From NCBI GenBank assembly GCA_036939355.1, contig JALLAP010000400.1, positions 1-15,040 of the forward strand: a stretch of DNA of 15,040 bases, in the 5' to 3' direction. Positions 1-9,100 of the stretch are shown one piece after another. Under the pieces are notes generated by a model that was not told the origin of the DNA, searched no databases, and saw nothing but the letters and a program-made list of their open reading frames with translations. The stretch comes from Thalassiosira profunda (Eukaryota > Bacillariophyta > Thalassiosirophyceae > Thalassiosirales > Thalassiosiraceae). Positions within the stretch are counted from its first letter, which is position 1; each line of letters begins with the position of its first letter. The translations under genes and the position numbers were made by a program.

Positions 1-391
1 GAGGAGGGCGGCAGCAGCGGCGGCGGCAGGGGTGCCTGGGGAGAGCGGAGACAATGGTCGCGGCCGCGGCCACCTCCTCGGCGGCGACGCGCCGTCCCTA
101 GTAGCCCCACACCTCCTGACGCACACGCCACTCCCGCTCCTGCAAAAACTGCGGCCGCCTCCCTGCCGCGGCGGCGGGGTGCCCCCCCCTCGCCCGGCCG
201 CCCGGCGCGGCGCAGGCGGGCAGAAACAGTCGCCTCGTCCGCCCCGGCCGCCGCCGGGAGGGCGACGAGCCCCCCGCCGCCGCGGCCCTTCGCCGTCGTC
301 GCCGCCGCCGCATCCCCGACTCGGTGCGCCCTCCCCGCCTCGCCGCTCCCCCCCCCGCGCAGCCGCCGCCAACGCCGCGGGAGGCGCCGCC
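1..391. other. GC-rich low-complexity flank, possible leader or promoter
   Basis: This stretch is strongly GC-rich, with runs of GGC/GCC-type triplets and C-rich tracts, and the composition falls sharply just after about 400. Frames here stay open by composition alone and the translations are Pro/Arg/Ala-rich with no recognisable domain. An ATG at 54-56 in a good context (acaATGg) opens a reading frame of 15 codons that ends at a TAG, so it could be an upstream ORF. The most likely role is promoter and 5' leader of the plus-strand gene that follows. I see no repeat array, RNA gene or convincing coding region. Confidence 0.4.
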
Positions 392-2519
392 ATGTCGCGA
401 ATTCTGGCTCGATTGCTTGCTATTCCATTCGCATTGACACTGTTGAGAAGCTTTGCTGGTGATGCGAAGGACTCACCTCCACCGCGAGCAAGAAAGCAGC
501 AATTTCGTCACAGTCAGAACTAAATACCAAATGTGAAAGTAAAATTAGTTTACCCCTAATACACGCGAAAAGTGAGTGCTTATCCCGCGAGATAGTGATA
601 TCGAAATCACATTCTTAAATCTCGTTGCACACTCCTCTTATTGCCCTGGTTGCACCCCCATAGATTCCCATGAGCCCAGCCAGAGAGAGCAGCTTGTGAA
701 GCGACTGACTTTTGTGGGAACTTCATGGAGTCGTATGCGATTCAATTGGTAAGGGGCATAAGTAACTGACACCGATCATAGTTTATTTGGGCTGAACGTT
801 AGGTAGGCCTCTCTGACACGAAGAACAAGCTTCCGAGGCAGGTGCACAAGACTGGCAGTGCCAGGGGGGAAGAGAGTCGAGGGTGAGGAGCGACGATGCT
901 CTGGCGCAGTTCATTGCAATGGAATGAAGAGATCCCACGAGGCAGCGTCTGGTTCCGCGGCAGCCTCCTCTGGCAGCGGCGTCAGCGTCAACGGACTGCT
1001 TGCGCAGTTCGGCCCGATCAAAGAGGATCCTTTGCAGAGCGAGAGTGCGCTCGGTCCTCCGGGCCATCGGCCACGGCGACGACTCCACCTCGGAAGATGA
1101 AATTGATAGCTGCATTGAGGCAGAGCTCTGTGGATCTGCCGACACTCCCGTGGGAAGGGACCTTAGTTATGGAAGGCCCCGTCGCAGAAAGACCTTTGGC
1201 GCATCGCCCCCAACGCCGCCCGGACAAGGGGCGACGATGGAGGCCATCTCCGTGTACTACACGGTTGTGATGCTTCATAATAGTGAGTCTCTGAGCTCTT
1301 GTTGTTTCAACAGGATATCGATGATCTGACCATTTCTCAGGTGGGAGCAAGACGCAACTGAGAATAGAATAGACGGTCTCATTTTTCATTTCGACGACGG
1401 GGGCGAGTTGGATTCGTACGCTCATCAGCGAAAGAACGGCCGCGAAATAGAGTGGCTATCCGATGAAAATGTGATAGTGATGCGGTTTGAGAAGGGGGAA
1501 AGGGTCACTGGACCTGTGGAAGCTCTGTGGTCATATTACCAACATGGCAGACCGGGAGTGAGGTATCTGACAGGGATTCGCGTGCACACCTCCAAGGGTA
1601 GAATCCTGGAAGTGAAACCCAAAGGATTGGGATGCAGCCGGCTGAACGGAGAGAAACACGAAGTTCCAGAAGGCCACGCACTGCGTTCAATACAGATACT
1701 GGAGTTTCCTCATTTCGATACCTTTGAGCTTGGTCCGTACAACCTGGCCACGATTGATACGGAGAGTTTGCCTGCGGACGAAAGCCAATCTGTCCCTTCA
1801 CTGGCATCGTTGGCACACGATGCTGAGGTTGCCAGGTTGAAGAGAAAGGCAAGGGGAGTGGAATTGCAGAGCAGAACAAAACTTCTCTTAGTGGAGGAAA
1901 AGAGGACGAGCGCTCGGTATGAGATTGTTATCAACACTCGATTGGAGGTGCAAGAATCCAGCGAGGCCGCCGATGTGCGCAGGTTGCAGGCAGAGCTGAA
2001 GGCAGCCAAGGATAAACTTGGCGAGCGAATGATGAAATCTCGCACTGAAATGGAGAAGAAGCTGAAGAAAGCAAAAAGCGAAGCGGAAACGGAGCGAAGT
2101 GATGCAAAGGGTGTCTGGAGGAGTGAGAGAAAGAGGGTGCTCGAGGAGCACGAAGCCTTCCTCGGAATGGCCGCGGACCGAATGGGGAAATGTCAAAGAG
2201 AGAGCAAGCTTCCCTTTGCAACTCTCCAAGCTGCAGGCGTGTGTATCAGCGGGAACATTTGTTACCTTACAAACGTTGCTGTGCCAATGGCTGCCGAATC
2301 AACGAGATTAATTGTGGTTGCGAAGTCAACACGTGCAATTTATGTTCAAGGTTCCTGTGCTTTCATCATATGAAAGCTCATGTCGATCGGTGCAAGGCGA
2401 CAGAGGCAAATACTTATGAGCAGTATGGCGTGACTACTAGCAATGTGTGGGGGCAAGACGGTGAAATATACATGGATCTGGTGGTTGGGAGAGCTCCATC
2501 GAAGCAAGACGACTCTTAA
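392..2519 (+). CDS. Tentative multi-exon gene: jacalin-like segment, coiled coil, Cys/His-rich C-terminus
   Basis: I infer seven exons: 392-458, 518-571, 664-748, 842-882, 977-1253, 1341-2122 and 2209-2519. They add up to 1,617 nt (538 residues) in one continuous frame. Introns are 59, 92, 93, 94, 87 and 86 bp, all GT-AG, and several donors are strong (GTGAGT at 572, GTAAGG at 749, GTGAGG at 883). The 5' part is weakest: the start at 392 (gccgccATGt) would give a signal-peptide-like N-terminus (MSRILARLLAIPFALTLLRS), but other first exons are possible. The mid region contains DDSTSEDEIDSCIEAEL and a basic RRRK patch. From 1341 the product has a beta-rich, jacalin-like part, then a Lys/Glu/Arg coiled coil, then a Cys/His-rich tail ending at TAA 2517-2519. 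I do not recognise the family as a whole. Reading through 2123-2208 in the same frame also looks coding, so the last splice could be alternative or wrong. Confidence 0.45.
1341..1720 (+). other. Jacalin-like beta-rich segment (tentative)
   Basis: The exon starting after the acceptor TTCTCAG at 1334-1340 encodes a segment of about 125 residues containing RIDGLIFHFDDG, then GERVTG, then YLTGIRVHTSKGRI, and finally VPEGHALRSIQI. This order resembles jacalin-type lectin domains: an opening strand with a DG turn, a 'GEYITGV'-like strand, an 'L-x-F-x-T-x-x-GR' strand, and a closing 'G-x-x-L-x-x-I' strand. The Gly-Gly loop that helps bind sugar in classical jacalins is not evident, so binding is uncertain. 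The resemblance is by eye only. A profile search against the jacalin family would decide it. Confidence 0.35.
1830..2190 (+). other. Charged coiled-coil segment
   Basis: Within the plus-strand gene, the frame from about 1830 encodes roughly 100-120 residues rich in Lys, Glu, Arg and Ala with heptad-like hydrophobic spacing, for example RRLQAELKAAKDKLGERMMK and EKKLKKAKSEAETERSDAK. This is typical of a helical coiled coil for oligomerisation or as a spacer. It separates the beta-rich segment from the Cys/His-rich C-terminus. The last part (2123-2190) is lost if the proposed 86-bp intron at 2123-2208 is spliced. Confidence 0.6.
2209..2519 (+). other. Cys/His-rich C-terminal zinc-finger-like module
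   Basis: This last exon is read in a frame different from the coiled coil and carries at least nine cysteines plus three histidines in about 60 residues. The most ordered part is CNLCSRFLCFHHMKAHVDRC (C-x2-C-x4-C-x2-H-x3-H-x3-C), preceded by CCANGC and CGC. The spacing recalls AN1-type or other treble-clef zinc fingers, and also cross-brace tails of some DNA transposases. I cannot assign a family. The density of paired Cys/His makes it very likely a real coding exon that binds zinc. Entry into this frame requires the intron 2123-2208 or an undetected frameshift. Confidence 0.5.
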
Positions 2520-2809
2520 CGGATGGGTGCGGTTTGCAAATCAGTACCGGGATTCGCTGGAGGGGCGGACGAGCGCCAGATATTTTTTGTGCTGCCGGAA
2601 CAAGTCCTCGTGGCGTCGGTGGGCATCACCGCGATTCGGGCCATTGTTGCACTGGGTGAAGTTGCACACACGCTGCATAGATATTCTACTCATAGATATT
2701 CTACTCATACAGGATGTTATACAGTTTACATTCCCCTCTAGGGAGGACGATCGCCAGTCCTGGAAATGAAGTAGGTGGTCTTCGCAAAAGTTAGGGTTTT
2801 CCGCCTTCA
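2520..2809. other. Convergent intergenic region
   Basis: This gap of about 290 bp separates the stop of the plus-strand gene (TAA at 2517-2519) from the stop of the minus-strand formin (TAG, plus-strand cta at 2810-2812). It must hold both 3' untranslated regions. On the minus strand a TGTAAA occurs about 80 nt past the formin stop (plus-strand tttaca 2725-2730), a possible poly(A)-type signal, but this is weak evidence. Short open frames here have no recognisable product. Confidence 0.5.
2676..2705. repeat. Perfect 15-bp tandem duplication
   Basis: The unit CATAGATATTCTACT occurs twice head to tail at 2676-2690 and 2691-2705, followed by a partial third start (CATA). It lies in the AT-richer 3' gap between the two convergent genes. 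It is probably a small replication-slippage duplication with no evident function. Confidence 0.9.
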
Positions 2810-3118
2810 CTATATTTCCGCCGGCCGAGCCTGAGATTTCTTGACCCAATTCAGTAGCTCCATCTCAGTATCCTCGTCGACGGGCTTTGCCGGTGCCTTT
2901 GGTGGTGCCGATTGTGGAGCCTTGCGCTGCGAGGATGCCTTGGCCGCCACTGCCGCAGACAGCCTGCTCTTGGGTGCCGCCGATTGTGGCTGGGCTCGTT
3001 TAGCCGCTTGCTGCGACACTGCGGCCGAGAGTCTGCTTTGGGATGCAGGCTTCTGCGGTGCAGCTTTGCCCGGCTTCGTTGGGTGCTTCTTCGACAGCCA
3101 AGACATGAGCTCGTCTTC
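2810..3118 (-). other. Formin C-terminal tail with terminal SWLSKKHPTKP module
   Basis: The last ~100 residues hold one more copy of the DFLSKKHP module (VEDELMSWLSKKHPTKPG), two copies of SRLSAAV with Ala/Gln/Lys-rich surroundings, and a final acidic-plus-helix segment EMELLNWVKKSQARPAEI before TAG. The final segment looks like a degenerate half module. Reuse of a repeat from exon 8 more than 700 residues away suggests the C-terminus derives from the same amplification. Confidence 0.75.
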
Positions 3119-6100
3119 GACATTATCAGATGAAGCAGCTCTTGCCCCTCTCGGCTGGGAAGACGAGCGAGGCTTCGCAGATGCCCTGGTCTTTTCATTG
3201 GCCAGCCTCTTCTTCAGCCGCTCTGCTTCGGCGACCAAGCGGCGCGCCTCCTCCTTCTTGCGCTGCTCCATCAACTGTGCCCGCTGGGCCTGTTCTCTCC
3301 TCCTCCTAGCAGCGTCTCCTTGGGTGCCGGCCACATTTCTTTGCCTTTCTGACGGTTTGGGGTGCGCTGCGGCCCTCTTCACCTGCATGTCTACCCGCTG
3401 CTGCTCTGCCTTGATTCGTCTCAGCCTCTCAGCGCGTTGAGCCTTCTGCTTCTCCTCAGCGGCAATGCGCTGTTGCTCCTTTCGTTCGCGCAGTGCCTCC
3501 TCTCTTTCCAAACGCTCTTGCTCAAGTTCCCTCCTGGCTTGTTCCTCAATCTCTTTCTTCTCCATCTCATATCTGGCAGAAGAAGAGGGATGAGTGTGAG
3601 TGAGGGGGGCTGTCAAAAATGCTTCCCGATACTAATCAATGGAAGATGCTCACCTCTCACGCATCTCCTGCTCCCACGCTTCGCGATCTTCCGCCTTCTT
3701 CCGGCGCATCTCCGCTTTCCTCTGGCGCGCTTCTTCCTTCTGTTGGCGCGCTGCCGCCTTTTGTGCCTCGGCCTCGCGAATGAGCCTGTCTCTCTCTTCG
3801 CGCGCGCGTTTGGCCCTCTCCCTTCGCTCCACTTCCAGGTGAGCGTTCCTCTGGGCCTCTTCGAACTTTTCAGCAGCCAACTTCTCCCGCTTCACATGAT
3901 CCTCGTGGTATTGTTGCTTCAGCAGCTCCTTCGTTTCCAGCTCAAGCATTCTGCGTTGCTCTTCGGCACGCTGGCGTTTGGCTTCTTGCTTGCGCTCAAA
4001 TGCCGCCCTCTCCCGCTCGTATTCTGTACGGAGTTGTCAGTCACAGAGACGTCAGACAGACAACAAGTGGTGAAGATGGAAAAGGACAAGGCAACGACTC
4101 ACGTTCTTGCTTCTCCTGCTCAGCGCGCCTCATCGCTTCCTTCTTGGCTTCCTCCTTGGCCAAACGACGCCTTTCCTCGGCCTCGTGGTCATGCGCTTCC
4201 ATCGCCTGGGACCTTCTCTGCGCTGCCATGGCCGCCATAGCTGCTATGTTGGTAATGCCAGCCTTCAATTGAGCTTGCTCTTCTTTTTGCCTTCGCTCCG
4301 CCAACGCCTGTTCGCGTCGCGCATTTTCCTCGGCTACTTGGCGAGCCTCCGCTTTCTTCTTGCGCTTTTCAGCCTTGGCCTGTTGACGTTGGGCATTCCT
4401 CTCCGCTGAAAGACGAGCTTCCTCCTCTCTCTGCTGTTCGTTCTGCTCTTCCTTTCGCCGTGCAGCTGCAGCCGCCGCAGCTGCGATGTTCATGAGCCCC
4501 GGAGGCGGTCGCGACATTATAGGAGTACGGTCCTCCTCCGCATCCTCGATTTCGCCTCGAATCTGTCTCAGGCTGTACATGGGCTTGATTTCAGGCTCTT
4601 CTGGCTCAGGAGACGGCGCTCGTTTCTCGACAGGACGCAAGCGTGCCATGAAAGCGTTCTGGAGCTGCTCTTCTTCGTCCGACGATTCATTCTGTTCACC
4701 CCGTTGACGAGCTGCTGCGGCCGCCATTGCAGCGATATTCATGTGAGCACCAGATGGGGGCTGTTTGGGCCTTTCCACTGTCCGCAGCTGCGTAAATATA
4801 CGAGGCTGCGAGGACTCATCAATCGCTGGCTCGCTTTCCTCTTCCTCTACGCCTCCAGAAAGATTCCTTGATCCACCAGATGGAGGTAGCGCGGGTCTCT
4901 CTACATGACGCAGCTCTGTGAAAATGCGAGGCTGAGTTGTCTCATCGATTGCCGGCCCACTTTCCTCCACCTCCACGTCTTCCGGCAGGTTCTGGTTCTT
5001 AGACCCGATTGAAGAAGCCAGCGCGGGCCTCTCTACATGCCTCAGCTCTGTAAAAATGCGAGGCTGTGGCGTCTCGTCAATCGCGGACCAGCTTTCCTCT
5101 GCCACTGCACCTTCGCCCGTTTCTGCCGCTCCGCTGCCCATAGAAGAAGCCAGCGCGGGCCTCTCCACATGGCGCAGCTCTGTGAAAATGCGAGGCTGAG
5201 TGGACTCATCAATCGCCGGTTGCACGGCCAATGTGTCCTGGTCAACATCCATGGACTCATCAGGTGTAGGCGATGGCTCACGCTCCACATGGCGCAGCTC
5301 AGTGAATGTGCGAGGCTGAGTAGACTCATCGATCAGAGGCTCGCTCTGATTTGCCAGGACATCCTCTTCAACATCTACAGACCCAGACCCAGCACGTGAA
5401 GGCGACGGGGGCCTCTCTACCTTGCGCAGTTGGGTGAAAGTACGGGGCTGAGGCGACTCGTCGATCAAAGGTTGATCCTCCTCTTCCTCTTCACGACCAG
5501 CAGCTGCAGCACTCTCGGCGATACTCAGGGCTCCACTAGATTGAAGCGATGATCTCTCGGTAGGGCGCAGGCGTGCCATGAGAGCGGACTGAGCCTCCTC
5601 CTCCAGTTCTTTTCTCTGGCTGCTTGGAGCAGGCGCGGCATTGGAGGCGATGTCGGCGGAAGGCTTCGAGGTCTTCCTCTGGGACAGGAATGCCATCAGC
5701 TCGTCTTCGACAAAATCATCAGGATCCGCCACAGCTGGTGGCTGGGTCGACTCTGGGCCTGATGGCTGGCTTCGCTCTTCTTTGCGACGAGCCACTGCTG
5801 CCGCCATGCTGGCAATCTCGGCAGGTGGCTTTGAAGGATGCTTCTCGGAGAGGAAATCCGCAATCTCTTCTTCGATGTAATCATCGGGATCGAACATAGC
5901 CGTGGGCGCCTTCGGGGCTGGTTGCGCTTGCTCCTCTCCTCTGCGGCGAGCGACTGCAGCCGCCATGGCCGCAATCTCGGCAGGTGGCTTTGATGGATGC
6001 TTGTGGGAGAGGAAATCCGCGACCTCTTCTTCGACAATGTAATCGTCAGGGTCAAACATAGCTGATGGTACAGCCGGTTGCGTTTGCTGAGATTCATCTC

Positions 6101-9100
6101 TACGACGGGCCACTGCCGCTGCGATGGCAGCGATCTCGGCCGGTGGCTTCGATGGGTGCTTCTGGGCGAGGAAGTCTGCCATCTCTTCTTCGACAATAAA
6201 ATCATCGGGATCAAACATTGCGGAGGCGTCCGGAGCTGGCTGACTCGGGTCCTTACCCTTGCGGGCAGCCGCTGCCGCCGCCACAGCCTCGATGATCTTC
6301 GGCCTACCTGAAGGAGTGGCTTTTGGTTCCTCGACAAGTGGCTGCTGGATTTGGTCGCCTTCTTCTGAAGCGGGGGTCGATTGAGACTTGCTCAGCTTCG
6401 CTTTGCGGCGAGCCGATGCCTGGGCCACAGCCGCAAGGATCTTCGACTTGCCAGACTTCTTGGCTGGCTTTGGACTTGTCTCTGGTTCACTTTGACGCTC
6501 GTTTACGACGCCAGCCTCCGATTGGGTGGATGACTCGCGAGCTGCAGCTGCTGCGATGGCAGCGATTGCAGTCGGGGGCTTCGTTGGGTGCTTCTTGGAC
6601 AAAAAGTCCATGAGCTCTGCTTCCACATTCTCAGATGCAGGATCAGCTACCGATGCCGGTCCAGCCTGAGGTGCCGGCTCCGTTGACTTGCGAGCCGCCG
6701 CCGCCGCCATTGCAGCAATCTCTGTGGGTGACTTCGAGGGGTGTTTCTGGGAGAGGAACTCGGCAATTTCCTCTTCAATATAATCATCCGGATCGAACAT
6801 GGCCGAGGGTGGCGGAGCAGCCTGTTTGGCAGACTTCGCCGCCGCCGCTGCCATGGCGGCAACTTCATCGGGTGGTCGCGAGGGGTCCTTCCGGGACAGG
6901 AAAGCCACAATATCTTCCTCGATGTAGTCATCGGGATCGAACCCAGTGGGCGCAGCCTGGGGTGGCTCTGTTGCGCGAGCCGCAGCCACCGCCATCGCAG
7001 CAATCTCGGTAGTTGGCTTGGATGGGTGCTTCTTGGACAGGAAATCCATAATTTCGGCTTCGACATAATCGTCCGGATCAGCAACATCTCTGGGCCCCTG
7101 GGGAGCTGGTTGCGACGGCTGAGACGATTCGCGAGAAGCTGCAACGGCCATTGCAGCAATCTCAGCGGGTGGCTTGGAGGGATGCCGCTTTGACAAGAAG
7201 GACATGAGTTCCGCTTCCACATTCTGCGGTTCAGCGTCAGGCACAGATTTGGCTGGATCCTCGGGAGCGTCCTCAGACGGAGGAGACGATTCGCGAGCAG
7301 CAGCCGATGCCATGGCGGCAATCTCGGCAGGTGGCTTGGAGGGGTGCTTCTTGGACAAGAAGTCCATCAGCTCGTCTTCGACGTCTTCAACTTCCGCCGC
7401 TTCAACTTCCGCCGCCTCGGGCTTCGGTTTGGCAGCCGCCTCAGACTTCTTGCTTTGTTTTTCTTTCTTGCGCGCCGCTGCAGCTGCGAAAGCAGCGATG
7501 CCGCCCTTCTGCTCTTCAGAGTCACTCGACGAGTCGCTATCGGAGTCAACGGCCTTGGTGAGCTTCTTCTTTTTCACTGATGCAGCCGCCATCGCCGCGA
7601 AATTCACGCGCCCACCAGACTCCTCCTCTTCCTCTTCATCGCTGTCATCGTCGCTGTCTGTGTCCTCGTCTTCGCTGTCCTCAGACTTCTTGTTGACTGG
7701 CTCGGGAGGCTCGAGAACAGGTTTGTCTCTCCAGGACTTCTTCTTTGGCTTCCCTTCTTCGTCGTCCGACCCCTTGAGAGCGTTCGCCACTTCGTCTGCC
7801 TCGGCGGCGCTCTTGAAGGCTGATTTCACCTTGAGCTTCGCTTCCTTCGCAAGAGCCCGCCTCGCTTCCTTCAGCTTGGCTTCTTCCTCCTTCTCCACGA
7901 GATCAGCAGCCACATCGAAGGCCTCCATGAACTCATCGATCATTCCAAAGAACTCCGTGGCTTGCGTCTTCATGTCCTCGCCAAAATACTCGAGGATTCC
8001 CAGGTAGTTCTGGTTCGCCTCCTTGATGGCACTGAGCGCCTTCTGGAGCTCCAGCTTCGAGAAGAGGGCGAATCTCTCAAAGTGCGTGGTGTCCATCTTG
8101 CCGATGGGGACATCCTTCTCCGGCAGAAACGTCACCATTTGGCGCAGTTCCTTCACAGACGCTCGCTGCGCTTTCACATCCCGAGATTTGTACTTGTCGT
8201 CCTGCTTGTTTTTTAAGCTCGCCCGGTACTCCTCTCCGTCCTGCGCCGCAGTCTCAGTGACTACCCTGGAATCCTCGCACAGCGCTTTGGCGTTGGTCAG
8301 CAGACGCTCCATGATGACACCCTTCGCCAGGACGACGGACTTGATGTCCTCTTGGAATTTGAGGACGTCCTTGTTCGATTTGCGCACGACCCGAATGAGG
8401 TAGTGCAGCACCGTGGTCTTGTTGTCGAATGCCTTGGTCTCGCTCAGCTTCTTGAGGGAGTCCAAAGAAAAGCCACTTGCTTCTGCGCCGCCCTCGCCGC
8501 CAGTGTTGATCTTATTGACGAGAATGAGAATGCAGGCCAGCAGACTCAGGAACCGCTTCGACGTCCGCAATTCGTCGCACGCCGACACGAGGTGGTCCAC
8601 GTCCCATTTGAGCTCGCTCATCTTGGTCTTAAACTCGGCCAGGAAGATGATGCTCTGGAACTTCTTCGCGCTGTCCTTCAGGTCCAATATCTCGCACATG
8701 TACTGTTCGCACGGGGTCATTTCCGCGATGGCCTCCTCGCGAGACTTCTGACCCTCCAAGTACGTCGTGAGGGCCTTGGCCTCCTCTTCGTTGGGCATGA
8801 ATTCGTACAGAGACTTCAGTTCGACCGCGTCCAGCCGATCGCTGTCCATGTTGTCGATCATGGATGCCACTGCCGAGGGGTCCATCTTGATCTTCCTCAG
8901 AATGATGTCTCCATTCATGCCGCGCTTGGCGCTGTGGTGGAACGAGGGTGAGCTACCCAATGCGGTGGGACAGAAACATAGAACGAACACCAAACAATAC
9001 TCACTCGATGACCTTGACCGTCTTCTGAGCGCTCTTGGCAGCGACCCCTGCCGCCTTCTTCTCCTTTTCTTTGTCGGCATCGATGGCCTGGGAGAACAGG

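Noticed and set aside
32..391. Upstream part of the open frame 32-523
   Set aside because: The first 120 codons are Pro/Arg-rich translation of GC-rich leader with no domain. Only the part from the ATG at 392 has a plausible signal-like sequence.
924..1100. Start at ATG 924 with a Ser/Ala/Gly-rich frame (MKRSHEAASGSAAASSGSG)
   Set aside because: It ends at a stop after 1100 and cannot reach the downstream frame without a short, poor intron. An intron 883-976 with strong GTGAGG donor and a pyrimidine-rich CCTCCTCTGGCAG acceptor explains the region better.
783..1425. Minus-strand open frames at 783-1145 and 1018-1425
   Set aside because: They are antisense to the spliced plus-strand exons, with no recognisable motif or splice support.
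4745..7395. Regularly spaced DNA repeats as a possible CRISPR or satellite array
   Set aside because: Repeats are in frame, multiples of three, with conserved protein cores and variable linkers inside one long exon. They are coding repeats.
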